From the NCBI GenBank assembly GCA_032620915.1, contig CP136052.1, positions 3,480,001 through 3,544,000 of the forward strand: 64,000 nucleotides of DNA. Reading direction: 5' to 3'. This document shows, in pieces, positions 38,256 through 47,965 of the stretch. The notes beneath the pieces are model-generated. The model made no database searches. It was not told where the DNA came from and saw only the letters and a list, made by a program, of their open reading frames with translations. Source of the DNA: Oscillospiraceae bacterium NTUH-002-81. GTDB taxonomy: Bacteria; Bacillota; Clostridia; Lachnospirales; Lachnospiraceae. The position numbers and the translations under genes were made by a program. Numbering within the stretch: the stretch's first letter is position 1; each line of letters opens with the position of its first letter.

Positions 38256-39877
38256 GGTCGGCATCTACTGCCGGTTGAGCGTGGACGACGCCTCCAACTC
38301 CGCCAAGGCGAAAAACTATATCCCCGCTGATGAATCCGTCAGCATCGAGAATCAATATAAACTGCTTTCCAAATTCGTAATGCTCAACGGCTGGACGGAG
38401 GTCAAGTCCTACTCGGACGACGGTTATAGTGGTGGAAATTTTCAGCGTCCCGGATTTCTGGAGATGCTGGAGGATGCGCGGCACGGCCTTATCAACCTGA
38501 TCCTTGTGAAAGACCTATCACGGCTGGGCCGTGATTTTGTGGAGGTCGGGCGCTATACCGACGTTATTTTCCCCTCGTTGGGCTGCCGCTTCGTATCCGT
38601 CCTTGACTGCCTCGACACCGAGGGTGACAACACGGATATGCTGCACTTCCGCAGTCTGATGAACGACTACCACTTGAAAGACCTCTCCAATAAGGTAAAA
38701 TCTGTCCTTCACGCCAAAATGCGCAGCGGCCAGTATATCGCCGCCTACGCGCCCTACGGCTACCGCAAGAGCGATGAGGACAGACATCGGCTGGTGATCG
38801 ACGAGGAAGCTGCTGCCGTAGTGCGCCGGATGTTCGAGCTACGGCGCGGCGGCATGGCCTACGGCAAGATCGCCGCCGTGCTGAACAGCGAGGGCATCCT
38901 GTCCCCCGCGCTGGTATTGGGCAAAGCGGTACGGAAACGGCTCCTGCAAGTACGCGAACCTTTGGATGTACGCCACGGTGAAGAATGTATTGACAAACGA
39001 GGCCTACACCGGAAATCTCATTCAGAACCAGACCGGCTCGCGCTCCTATAAGGACGACACCATGATCTATAAGCCGGAATCCGAGTGGATACGGCATGAG
39101 GCTCTGCATGAAGCCATCATCTCGCCGGAGTTATGGGATGAAGTGCAGGCCATCAACCGGGAAAGGACGCTACTCTCGGCGGACAACGCGCCGCCGAAGC
39201 CCTTTCTGTTCACCGGCAAGCTCGTCTGCGCCGACTGTAAAGCACCCCTTCAGGGCAACCGGGAGACGCAGCGCCGCAAGAACGGCACGTCCAAAAAGTA
39301 CGTTTCCTATTTCTGCTCCCGCTATACGGCCTCCGGCTATGGCGCGTGTTCCCGGCACACCATCTATGAGATGACGCTGACGGAGCTTGTATTGAATGAA
39401 ATTCGCGCCCATGCCGAGGCTCTGGAGCTGGACGAAGCTGCCATGCTGGACAGGCTGCAAGCGCAGCGCACCGCCGCAGACGCCGAGCGTCAGGAAAGCG
39501 TCCGGCAGGAGATTGGGAAGCTGCGCCGCCGCGTTTATGAGCTGGAGCAAATGACCGCCAAGCTCTATGAGGACAAGGTTTGCGGCAGCATCAGCGCAGC
39601 GTCCTTCGCTGTACTGCTTGAAAAGACCGAGCAGGAGCGCCGCCAGCGGACCGACCGGCTGGATACGCTTCTTGCGGAAATCAGGGAGTATGAGCAGAGC
39701 GCCGCCGACATTCAGAGCTGGGCGGCAGTCGTCCGAAAGCACCTGCATATACGGGAGCTTGACCGTGAAACGGTGGACGAGCTGATCGACCGCATTGAGG
39801 TCGGAGAAAAGACCGTCATTGATGGGAAAAACGTCCGGGACATCAAAATCTATTACCGCTTTGTCGGCAATATCTGA
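38239..39877 (+). CDS. Large serine recombinase, second of three, frameshifted
   Basis: The N-terminal resolvase domain keeps catalytic Ser15 (YCRLSVDDA). The run CCCCC at 38903-38907 has one extra C; correction restores the recombinase domain (PRWYWAKRYGNG), zinc ribbon (CADCKAPLQ...C) and coiled-coil tail, 545 residues. It overlaps the preceding gene, so the two are coupled. Two full-length recombinases in tandem may act together. Confidence 0.88.
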
Positions 39878-39891
39878 ATGGAGGTCAAATC

Positions 39892-40347
39892 ATGGATAGC
39901 AACAAAAGCAAGCGTGTGGTATTATATTGCCGGGTAGCAACGCAGGCGCAGCTTGACGGCGATCACGCGCTGGAAGCACAAAGCGCCCGGCTGCATGAGC
40001 AGGCCGAGCGGCTGGGTTATGAAATTGTGGGAGAAGTCAGCGAGTGTGAAAAAGGAACTACGCTTGACCGCGACGGCTGGAAAAGGGCTTGTCAGGAGGC
40101 GGTGGAGCAAAAGGCAGACATTCTCCTTGTTGCCGATCTTACACGGATAGCGCGCGACCCAATCCTTTGGATGCAGGCTTTGCGCGAGTTGAGCAGCAAG
40201 GGTGTCTGGATTCAGTCCGCTGCTGAACCGGATGCGTTTCAGGTAAATCCCTTTTTTCACCTATGGCTGCCGCCCGGAATCCAATGGCAGCTTGCACTCC
40301 ATGAACTATGGAAAACTTACCGCAGGAACAACGAAAACAGCGATTGA
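39892..40347 (+). CDS. Resolvase-domain protein lacking the catalytic serine
   Basis: The 151-residue protein is only the resolvase N-terminal fold (KRVVLYCRVATQAQ, ADILLVADLTRIARDP). The codon for the nucleophile is GCA (Ala) where active relatives have Ser (V-S-T). A regulator or partner of the two active recombinases is more likely than an enzyme. It is the last gene before the ICE-A end. Confidence 0.85.
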   Translation: MDSNKSKRVVLYCRVATQAQLDGDHALEAQSARLHEQAERLGYEIVGEVSECEKGTTLDRDGWKRACQEAVEQKADILLVADLTRIARDPILWMQALRELSSKGVWIQSAAEPDAFQVNPFFHLWLPPGIQWQLALHELWKTYRRNNENSD

Positions 40348-40352
40348 TACAG

Positions 40353-40847
<495 letters not shown>

Positions 40848-40917
40848 CTATTCCGTATGACTATCATACCACACGCCGGGGCTGGCTGTACAGTCCTTTC
40901 TGCTTCTTTACGTCCCG

Positions 40918-41100
40918 TCAAATTGCCGATTTTTGTGTAGCAGCTTCCGCTTCCAGCACTTTCAGCATTTTATCGGCGGCGGTGGCGGTGGTGTCCTGCT
41001 TGAAATAGCCGGAAACGACAAGGACAGAATTACCTATGCGGATTTCCGTCACGCAATCCGGGCGGCGGGTGCTGCGGTCATTCTTTGGGGTGTTGGTCAT
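40918..41100 (-). CDS. TnpW-like small protein
   Basis: The 60-residue protein (start ATG 41100, after AAAGGAG) has EIRIGNSVLVVSGYFKQDTTATAADKM, comparable to the IGxTxYxVxSxF core of TnpW. It sits just upstream of the recombinase gene, the same arrangement as in ICE-A. Overlaps the DnaC-like stop by four bases. Confidence 0.65.
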   Translation of the reverse strand: MTNTPKNDRSTRRPDCVTEIRIGNSVLVVSGYFKQDTTATAADKMLKVLEAEAATQKSAI

Positions 41101-41954
41101 AGGCGGCTCTCCTTTCTGTTCATCAGCTTTTTCAGTTGTCCCATTTTCTCCTGCGCCGTGGCTTTTCGGAAGTTGCTCCCGGTAAAGCGGACAGGAGAAC
41201 ACATTTCAATCAGACGGTCATAAATGCGGGCGTGGGCGGTGTCCTCCGGGTGCTGCAAGTCCTCCAGCGTGAGATTAGTCGTGACGATCAGCGGCCTGCC
41301 GCTGCGGTAACGGCTGTCAATCACGTTGTAGACCTGCTCTAAGCCGTATTCCGTTCCCCGTTCCATTCCAAAATCGTCAAGGATAAGCAGCGGGAAGCTG
41401 CAAAGTCGGGAGATATATTCATTCCTGCCCTCAAAGCTGGCGGCAAGGTCACCCAATATCAATGCAAAGTTTGTCATGCACACGGGGATTTCACGCTCCA
41501 TAAGGGCATTTGCGATACAGCCCGCAAAATAGCTCTTGCCTGTGCCAACGCCGCCCCATAGCAGATAGCCAATGTTGCGCTCTTTCATGGTTTCCCAGTT
41601 CTCCACATAGAAATGGGCGTGTTCCATTTGCGGGCACTTGCCGTTGTCGTTCTCAAACGTCCAGCCCTGCATAGCCGGGTCTGTAAAGCCCCGCCGCTTC
41701 AACCGCTCGACAGTTTCAAGGTGACTGCGCTGTTTCTCTGCGGCTTCCCGTTCCTCACGCTCTGCCCGCTGGCAGTCACATTCTGCCGGGTGGCGGTCAC
41801 GCCCCAGCCATGCGGCGGTTTCTTTGGGGAAATAGCCCTCTTTGGGCTTGTGGCACTTCCCGCAGTATAAAAGCCCGTCCTCGCCGGTGTAGTCCTCCGG
41901 CTCCGGCGTGGTGTCGGTCATATTCAAAATCATTTCATCAAATCCATTCGTCAT
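41097..41954 (-). CDS. DnaC/IstB-like ATPase, replication helper
   Basis: The 285-residue protein has an N-terminal Cys zinc-finger-like part (CGKCHKPK...CDCQ), a Walker A motif GGVGTGKS (about 135) and Walker B LLILDDFGME (about 195). Relatives load replicative helicase. It is coupled to the replisome-organizer gene (overlapping stop and start), suggesting that element B can initiate its own replication when circular. Confidence 0.9.
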   Translation of the reverse strand: MTNGFDEMILNMTDTTPEPEDYTGEDGLLYCGKCHKPKEGYFPKETAAWLGRDRHPAECDCQRAEREEREAAEKQRSHLETVERLKRRGFTDPAMQGWTFENDNGKCPQMEHAHFYVENWETMKERNIGYLLWGGVGTGKSYFAGCIANALMEREIPVCMTNFALILGDLAASFEGRNEYISRLCSFPLLILDDFGMERGTEYGLEQVYNVIDSRYRSGRPLIVTTNLTLEDLQHPEDTAHARIYDRLIEMCSPVRFTGSNFRKATAQEKMGQLKKLMNRKESRL

Positions 41955-42709
41955 AAGCTCTCGCCCTCCTTACAGGTATAATCGGGTATGCCCTTTTTCG
42001 GGGCTTTCTTGGCTGCGTCCTCCTGCGCCCACTTGAAAATCGTGGCTGCATGGCTCTTGTATTTCCTCCCGCTGGAAGCGATATGGCAGGATAGGCGGTC
42101 AATGTAATACTCCCACTTGCCGGGAAGCTCTGTTTTCAGCCCGTCAAGCTCCGTATCGGAAAGAATGACATTGTGGTATCTGCCATAGGCGGCGGGGGCG
42201 GGGTGTCCCGTTTCTAACTCTCTCTCTTTTTCTATTTCTATATCTATCTCTTTCTCTATCTCTATCTCTGGTGGACAAATGTCCGCTCGATATGGTGGAC
42301 ATTTGTCCGCCCCTGTCTGCGGCAGGGCTTTTTGTTCCTGCAAAGCCAGCCGCGCCCTGCGCTTGCGCTCCCCCTCGGTAGAGGACTGGCCGATTAAAAG
42401 CTCAATGTTGCTCATGTAGAGTGCGCCGCTTGGCAAAGGCTCCACAAGCCCCAGCTTCATAAAGATTTTCAAAGCTCTCTCTACGGTACCTACCTGCTGG
42501 CGGGTAATGGTCGCAATCATCTGGGCGGTGTAGGGGATATTCTCGTCAAGCTGCAATTTCCCGCCGTTTTTCAGCGATTTCAAGTACAGCTTCAAGAGAA
42601 TGTTGGAATAGATAACGCCGTCCTGCATACTTTCCAGCAGAACGATTGCATCATCGTCAAAATAGCTCTCTTTCAGCTTGAGGTAGTAATATTTGCGGTT
42701 ATCTGCCAT
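41951..42709 (-). CDS. Phage-type replisome organizer
   Basis: The 252-residue protein (ATG 42709 after AAAGGAGG) has an N-terminal winged-helix domain of the replisome-organizer family (RKYYYLKLKESYFDDDAIVLLESM...LYLKSLKNGGKL). A low-complexity Glu/Ile/Lys hinge follows, encoded by a short six-base repeat near 42,225-42,285. The C-terminal DnaD-like part ends in WAQEDAAKK. It would bind the element origin and recruit the DnaC-like protein. Confidence 0.88.
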   Translation of the reverse strand: MADNRKYYYLKLKESYFDDDAIVLLESMQDGVIYSNILLKLYLKSLKNGGKLQLDENIPYTAQMIATITRQQVGTVERALKIFMKLGLVEPLPSGALYMSNIELLIGQSSTEGERKRRARLALQEQKALPQTGADKCPPYRADICPPEIEIEKEIDIEIEKERELETGHPAPAAYGRYHNVILSDTELDGLKTELPGKWEYYIDRLSCHIASSGRKYKSHAATIFKWAQEDAAKKAPKKGIPDYTCKEGESL

Positions 42710-42891
42710 AGGCTGCGTCCTCCTTTTTCCAGCGTTTGGAATAATAGCGAGGGCATAGTATGATAACCGCCCGGAAGCTCTGTTTGCAGTCACGGGTGCA
42801 GCCCCGGCATAGGTCGTTGTAAGGTGATACGGTTGCGGTGGTTGAGGAAGAAAGACCATTCCAGCCGCCGCTTCTTGCTCATTCTCGGCAA
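42699..42891 (-). CDS. Cys-rich VLP family protein, frameshifted
   Basis: In the corrected frame the product reads KKRRLEWSFFLNHRNRITYN, then DLCRGCTRDCKQSFRAVIIL, the pattern of the Cys-rich VLP family found in Clostridia mobile elements. One extra base near 42821-42822 splits it. The likely start is TTG 42891, eight bases after GGAG. It overlaps the replisome gene start by 11 bases. Function unknown. Confidence 0.7.
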
Positions 42892-43077
42892 TGGTAAGCT
42901 CCTTTCTGCCGTTCCTATCGGTGTAGCGGGATAGGGGGCATTTTCTGTATGTTCTCGGTATCATTTTCGGGCTTTTTCTGCCCTGTAAGCCCCGTTTGGA
43001 AGTCGGGGAGTATTGCGGTAAGGGTTCATATCATACCTGTATTTTTGTAGGGTTTCGGTATCATTTCGGGGCGGTCT

Positions 43078-44710
43078 TTAACGCTCCTGTTCACGCTTTT
43101 TCTGCTGGCTCGGTGCGCCCCTTAAAATCTGGTCGATATTGCGTCTGACTGTCTGAAGCTCCTGCGCCCGCTGGCGTTTCTCCCGGTAGTCGTTATATCC
43201 GGCGTTCTTCTGGACGGTAAGCTGCTCAATCTCCCTTTGCAGGGCTTTGCTGGCTGGCAGCTTGGTTATTCCATGCTCCCGGAAATAACGGGCGGCTGTG
43301 TCCGCTATGATAAAATCGCTTTCGTGCTGTTCCCGGTAGGCTCTCCGGGCTTTCTCCGATTTCTGCGCTTTCAGACCGTCACGGGCGGGCTTCGTGCCGA
43401 TATAGCCCAAAAGGTTGCGCTGCAATTCCTTTTTCTCCCGGATAGCGGCTTCCAGCCCTTTCAGTCCGGCAAGGCTCTCCTGCGTGGCGGTGTTGGCTGC
43501 GGAAATGGCAGCGTCCAGCTCGTCCGGGGAAGAAAAGCCATACTGCTGGTAGAGCATGAGGGTAGCCGACATCTGTTTGAGGTTGTGCATGGTCGCCCAC
43601 TTCTCATAGCCCCGTCCTTTCCCCTCGGCTCGCTTGGCGGCTATGTCTACCATGCGCTGTACAGCGTCATTGTTCGGGGCGTTTTTCGCTTCTTTTTTTC
43701 GTCCGTAAGCGGTCTTTGATACTGCCGGGGTATTCCGCTATGGCTGCGGGTTTTTCGGCGGCTCTGGCGGCGTTCTGCTCCAAAACGGAGAGGACAGCAG
43801 CCCGGTCAAAATCGTCCCCCAGCTTCCGGGCGGTAATTGGCTTCGTCCTGTCCGGCGTGAGGTAACTTAGCCGCCCCCGGCTCTCCTTGACGGTCACACC
43901 ATGCCGGAGAAGCAGGGCGGCAAACTCATCAAAGCCGGAAGCAGCGGCAAGGGCTTCCCGGATAGTCCGGCGCAGCTTCGCCTTATCCGTTTCAAACTTG
44001 GTCTGCCGGGGCGCGATACCGTCCGCAGCAATAGGGGCGTTGGCTCTGTCAAGGGCAGCCTGTCCTTTCTTCTGCGCCCAATACTCACGCTCGGTAATGC
44101 GTTCTTTGCTGCCGTTCAAAAGGTCTATCTGGTAAAGCCCCTCGCTGTGGCACATCTCCATGACTTCGGCTTTCAGATAGTTCATAGCTGCGTCCGTACA
44201 GCGGTGCTTGCAGCCTGCTTTCCTGTCCGCTGGCCTGTCCATGTGGGGCAGCATGGGAACCTCCGCAATCCGCAGACTGTTAATGACGATATGCACATGG
44301 ATATTTTCGGTGTGGCTGTGTCCGTCCGGGTGGGTGCAGACAAGGGCCTGGTGTCCGGGGAAATGCTCGGCGCAGAACTTCTCGCCCAGCTCCTGCGCCC
44401 GATCAACGGTCAAGCCGTTGTCCGGGCCGTCCCGTGGGTCAAAGCTGATGATGTAGTGGTGGCTCTTTACGTCCTCCCGTTTCTGGTTCTTGCCGTAGCG
44501 GAGATTGGAGCGCATACAGGCAACGGCAAAATCCTCCCCGCCACAATTCAGAGAGGATATGCGGTAGTCTACCCTCGGTATGAGCCGCCCGTCTGCGTCA
44601 AGGGTGGGCTTCATGGTAAACTCGTCATGCTCGAATGTGAGGTATTTTTCAGCGTCCCCGTAGTTGGCATTTTTAGAGCTGATATGTTTGAGTATCGCCA
44701 ACGGCTTCAC
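43078..44710 (-). CDS. MobA/MobL-type relaxase, frameshifted
   Basis: The N-terminal relaxase domain carries HSHTENIHVHIVINS (HxH metal site). Seven T at 43693-43699 include one extra base; the first frame stops at 43,667, and correction joins it to a C-terminal helical domain ending at 43,078 (543 residues). Start is GTG 44710, inside mobC. It would nick oriT upstream of mobC. Confidence 0.88.
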
Positions 44711-45071
44711 CTACTTTCTGCAAGACTTCAAACTTCAAGGCGGCAAGGTCGGCGGCGGCTCCCCGCACTTCCTTTTCCAGCCCCCGGTAGGGGCTTCCGT
44801 ATTCGTTCAGGCTCCGGGCAATCTGGTTTAAGTTGCCGCCGATTTTCCCGTACTCTGCCGTGAGCTTGGAGAGGGCGGCAAGCAGCCCGTCATTGACCGG
44901 GGAAACGGTGACAATGGGGCGTATGGTCGCTTTCCGTATGGCTTGCCGGATAAACTCGGACTGGCTGATTTCATAAGCCGCCAGCCGCCCGGTGAAGTCG
45001 GCGTATTCTTCATCGGTCATGCGGGTCTTTACCACATGACGGCGGTGGGGCGTATTGTATTTCTTTCGCAT
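44673..45071 (-). CDS. mobC: MobC relaxosome protein of element B
   Basis: The 132-residue protein (ATG 45071 after AAAGGAGGTCACAGACC) has a basic start, a ribbon-helix-helix-like segment (VVKTRMTDEEYADFTGRL...SEFIRQAIRKA) and the GGNLNQIARSLNE MobC motif. It overlaps the relaxase start by 38 bases. Confidence 0.9.
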   Translation of the reverse strand: MRKKYNTPHRRHVVKTRMTDEEYADFTGRLAAYEISQSEFIRQAIRKATIRPIVTVSPVNDGLLAALSKLTAEYGKIGGNLNQIARSLNEYGSPYRGLEKEVRGAAADLAALKFEVLQKVGEAVGDTQTYQL

Positions 45072-45526
45072 GGTCTGTGACCTCCTTTCTCGCCCGACAG
45101 GGCGCATAGCAGGGTTTGGGGAAGGCACTCCCCAACAAGATTCCCGCAGGGGCAAAAATAAGCGGAGAGCGAATTTTGGCACCTCGGTAGAATCTTGCTC
45201 TGAAAAACTCCGGCGTTCCCCGGCTCCCGTCCTTTCCGCTAACAAAACGTTTCAAAAGGTCTTTGCTACCCGCTATTCCGGCTTATCTTGAAAATTTTCC
45301 TTTCACTACCTACAACACCACGCAAAGCAAAATGGACGGAGATTTTTAGAATTTCCCCTCTATTCCCTACAACACCACGCAAGCCGGAATAGGCGGACAA
45401 TGGCAGTATTTTTTTCTTTGATACCCTCTACGGATAAGTAAGGGATTTTGCCAACTGCGGCGGCTATTTTCCCTTTTGTTTTTTCATACTGGGGATTTTC
45501 AAAAATGCCAAACAGGAACGAAAAAA
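45072..45526. other. Probable oriT region of element B
   Basis: Upstream of mobC there is no gene but ordered repeats: a 17-base direct repeat CCTACAACACCACGCAA at 45309-45325 and 45366-45382, and a 12-base inverted repeat CTATTCCGGCTT (45273-45284) with AAGCCGGAATAG (45381-45392). Position and symmetry fit a relaxase target. The nick site cannot be seen by eye. Confidence 0.5.
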
Positions 45527-45557
45527 AGCAGCAAATCTGTTGAATAGATTTACTGCT
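45527..45557 (-). terminator. Terminator for sigma/HTH genes
   Basis: AGCAGCAAATCT pairs with AGATTTACTGCT (one mismatch). On the minus strand it is followed by a run of seven T. It ends transcription coming from 46,244. Confidence 0.75.
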
Positions 45558-45604
45558 TTCTGGTTGCCGGCGAAGCGGCGGTTATTCAGTTGTAGGCGGT
45601 AGGG

Positions 45605-45808
45605 CTATCTCCCAAAGCGGAACTTGAAAATAGCTGTGAGAAGCGTCTGGGTGATGTAGTCCTCTGTATCTTGGTCTACCCGTCCATTCACACGGGCGGC
45701 ACATTGTATGCGGCGGCGGTAATACTGCAATACAGTTCCCACCGCTTCCGGCTCCCCGCTGGCGGCTTGGACGATTGTTTCATAGGGGAGAAGCCTATTA
45801 TTTCTCAT
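45605..45808 (-). CDS. Small HTH-like protein of the Tn916 orf8 type
   Basis: The 67-residue protein (MRNNRLLPYETIVQAASGEPEAVGTVLQYYRRRI) resembles the small helix-turn-helix proteins downstream of sigma-like genes in Tn916-related elements. Its start overlaps the sigma gene end by 11 bases. Probably regulatory. Confidence 0.75.
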   Translation of the reverse strand: MRNNRLLPYETIVQAASGEPEAVGTVLQYYRRRIQCAARVNGRVDQDTEDYITQTLLTAIFKFRFGR

Positions 45809-46244
45809 ATGCCATTCCCTCCATTTCCGCTTGGAGCTGCCGTAGGGCTTTTCGGATATGGTAGCCCGCTGTGCTGCGGCTGCGCCCGTACTGTCTGCCA
45901 ATTTCGTGCTGTGGAATACGCTTGAAAAAGGACAGGTAAATCATTTCCCGCTCCCGTTCGTCCAGCCGTGACAGGGCTTCCGCAAGTAAACCGCTGCTGA
46001 AAATGACCGTATCGCCGCAAAGGGTAAGTATGTATTCCTCGTCCGGCTCCGGGGCTTGGAAATATTCATCTGTCGTGCCTAAAGGGTAGTGCTTTTCGTC
46101 TGTGAGGTATTCAAGGGATATTTCTCTTTTGTGCTTCCTGCTCCGTGTCCTCGCTGCGTTGATCGTTGCATTTCGGATAACGACTTTGCAAAAGGCATGG
46201 AAAGTGTACTCGATATGTTCCCGATATTCTTCTGTACAGGTCAT
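45798..46244 (-). CDS. Sigma-70 family regulator
   Basis: The 148-residue protein has REISLEYLTDEKHYPLGT in the middle and a region-4 HTH at the end (LSRLDEREREMIYLSFFKRIPQHEIGRQYGRSRSTAGYHIRKAL). It is of the type seen in Tn916-like elements, where it is linked to excision control. GGGGATTTTCC-type spacing before ATG 46244 is ordinary. Confidence 0.85.
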   Translation of the reverse strand: MTCTEEYREHIEYTFHAFCKVVIRNATINAARTRSRKHKREISLEYLTDEKHYPLGTTDEYFQAPEPDEEYILTLCGDTVIFSSGLLAEALSRLDEREREMIYLSFFKRIPQHEIGRQYGRSRSTAGYHIRKALRQLQAEMEGMAYEK

Positions 46245-46352
46245 GGAAAATCCCCCTTTCCTCCCAAAAGGGCTGTGGCTGGTTAGTAGTTGCTTTTTAT
46301 GATAGTAAGGGGCGGCAGCACTTTAGGCTGTCGCTCCTTGACTGCCTAACTG

Positions 46353-46435
46353 CAAAACCGGGCGGGGCTGTCAACGGCGGGCGAAGCCCGTTCATCTTGA
46401 CCGTTGACTGGCTCGGCCGGGTTTGCTATTTATCC
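46353..46435. other. Long imperfect hairpin upstream of sigma gene
   Basis: GTCAACGG (46370-46377) pairs with CCGTTGAC (46401-46408), with further imperfect pairing outward toward the GGCCGGGTTTG side. It fills the 204-base gap between the sigma gene and the methyltransferase and may be a control RNA or a terminator of the methyltransferase transcript. Confidence 0.45.
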
Positions 46436-46448
46436 GGCAAACTTGAAT

Positions 46449-47216
46449 TTATTTTAAGCTATCACGTTTTACCTTTTTAAGCCTTACTATCATTACCATA
46501 GGAATTTCTTTATTGTTTTTGAAACATTCTTCATAAAATCCATCAATGACAAATCCAGCTCTGAAACAAAGGTTAAAAATATCTTGTATGGAACGATGAT
46601 AATAAATCTGCTCCTCCGGCTGCCCTTCGATCGCTATATCATAGTAACTGTGCGGTGTCATATATTTTTCAGTCAATGTGATAAAACAAGGGTGCTGCGT
46701 TGCAAAGACAAAAATCCCGTTTTCCTCCAATAGTTCATAAACAGCCATAAAAAGCGGTTCAATATCCGTAATATCCATAATTGCCATATTAGAAACTGCT
46801 TTCGTAAAGGCTCGATTTCTTTTTAATCCTAATAAGCTTTCTCTATTGGTCGCATCCGCTACGCAAAACTCAATTTGTTTTGCATATTGTGATCGCCGTC
46901 TTTTAGCCAATTCTATCATTTTTTTGCTGTAATCAAAAGCGACGACCGAAGCGCCTCTCTGTGCAAGATACGAAGAATAATTTCCATTGCCGCACGCAAT
47001 ATCCAAAATGTAATCCGAAGGATCAGGAGAGAGAAGTTCCGTTACTTTGGGACGTACTACCTCTCTGTGAAATTCATTGGATTCGTCACCCATTGCATCA
47101 TCCCAAAATTGTGCGTTTTTCTCCCAGATCTTTTTGCTTTCCTCTGTTCCCATGTTCTCTCCCACTCCCAAAATTTGCCTTTTTGCTTCCATTAAATCTT
47201 CCTTACTATATTCCAT
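46449..47216 (-). CDS. Class I SAM-dependent methyltransferase (cargo)
   Basis: The 255-residue protein has motif I ILDIACGNGNYSSYLAQ (about residue 70), an acidic motif II and a C-terminal lid region. GC is lower than in the mobilization genes. Substrate is unknown: it could modify a small molecule or an antibiotic target. It does not look like an Erm enzyme. Confidence 0.85.
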   Translation of the reverse strand: MEYSKEDLMEAKRQILGVGENMGTEESKKIWEKNAQFWDDAMGDESNEFHREVVRPKVTELLSPDPSDYILDIACGNGNYSSYLAQRGASVVAFDYSKKMIELAKRRRSQYAKQIEFCVADATNRESLLGLKRNRAFTKAVSNMAIMDITDIEPLFMAVYELLEENGIFVFATQHPCFITLTEKYMTPHSYYDIAIEGQPEEQIYYHRSIQDIFNLCFRAGFVIDGFYEECFKNNKEIPMVMIVRLKKVKRDSLK

Positions 47217-47304
47217 TGTTACCCTCCATAACTTCTGATTGTTGCCGTCTTGACTATTATGTATCTTTTCTTTCCAAAATGGTATAGGCTTTTATTTTTA
47301 TAAT

Positions 47305-47395
47305 GCTGCAAAACTTTTCTTCTGTAAGGTATTCAAAGGATATTTCCCTTTGCCGCCGCTATTGGAAAGCCAAAAGCAGCGGCTTTTTTACGCGA
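47305..47395 (-). pseudogene. Sigma-gene remnant and terminator
   Basis: The minus strand of 47305-47355 encodes REISFEYLTEEKFC, nearly the same as REISLEYLTDEKHY in the sigma gene at 45,798, so part of a second copy was left here. A GCCGCT/AGCGGC hairpin with a T run follows on the + strand (to 47395). This scar suggests cargo was inserted by recombination between sigma genes. Confidence 0.55.
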
Positions 47396-47429
47396 TATGA
47401 CCGAAAAGACTAGAAAGCAGGATATGTCA

Positions 47430-47884
47430 TCATTTGTCATTTCTTCTCAATGTAATAACTGCATGGCATATCAAGCCAAATACAAGAGAAAAACAGCCAC
47501 CGCCAAATAGTGATGCTCCCCACCCTGCACCCGACATTGTCATAAAACCGCCAACAAAGAAAATACCAATGCCAAGAAATATCCCGACACCATAAAAAAG
47601 TCCAATTGCCATATCATACTTATTAAATTGTCGTTTCTCTTTTTTTCACATGTTTCCATTTTTGTTATTACCTCCTTCGCAAAATCGTCCATGTGGACTC
47701 CAAAAAGAAAACAAATTTTTTTCAACGTATTTAAATCGGGTTCATTAACATCTCTCTCCCAATTCGATAGCGCCTGCCGGGTAACATTCAATTTCCCAGC
47801 CAGTTCTTCCTGTGTCATTCCCGATTGTGTTCGCAGATGACGTATTTGCTTTCCTGTTGTAATATCCGTCTGTTTCTGGTTCAA
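47430..47884 (-). CDS. XRE regulator with membrane tail, frameshifted
   Basis: The N-terminal HTH is MTQEELAGKLNVTRQALSNWERD. The frame as written runs to 47,540; adding one base to the T7 run at 47640-47646 joins it to a two-helix membrane tail (LFYGVGIFLGIGIFFVGGFM...GCFSLVFGLICHAVITL) ending at 47,430, a common layout for this XRE group. It is the only locus here needing an added base. It lies beside the tet gene and might control it. Confidence 0.65.
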
Positions 47885-47965
47885 AATGGTTCCTCCTCTC
47901 TGATGCTGATTTTATCAATGATATTTCGCAATAGCCAGCAATGAACGTTTGCATTGCGCAAGATG

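Noticed and set aside
42220..42290. Tandem six-base repeat (TCTATC/TATCTC type)
   Set aside because: It is in frame inside the replisome-organizer gene and encodes a Glu/Ile/Lys hinge between two domains, so needs no separate function.
46449..47216. Erm-type macrolide resistance methyltransferase
   Set aside because: The SAM motif is DIACGNGN and the sequence follows general class I enzymes; the Erm catalytic motif and RNA-binding tail are not seen.
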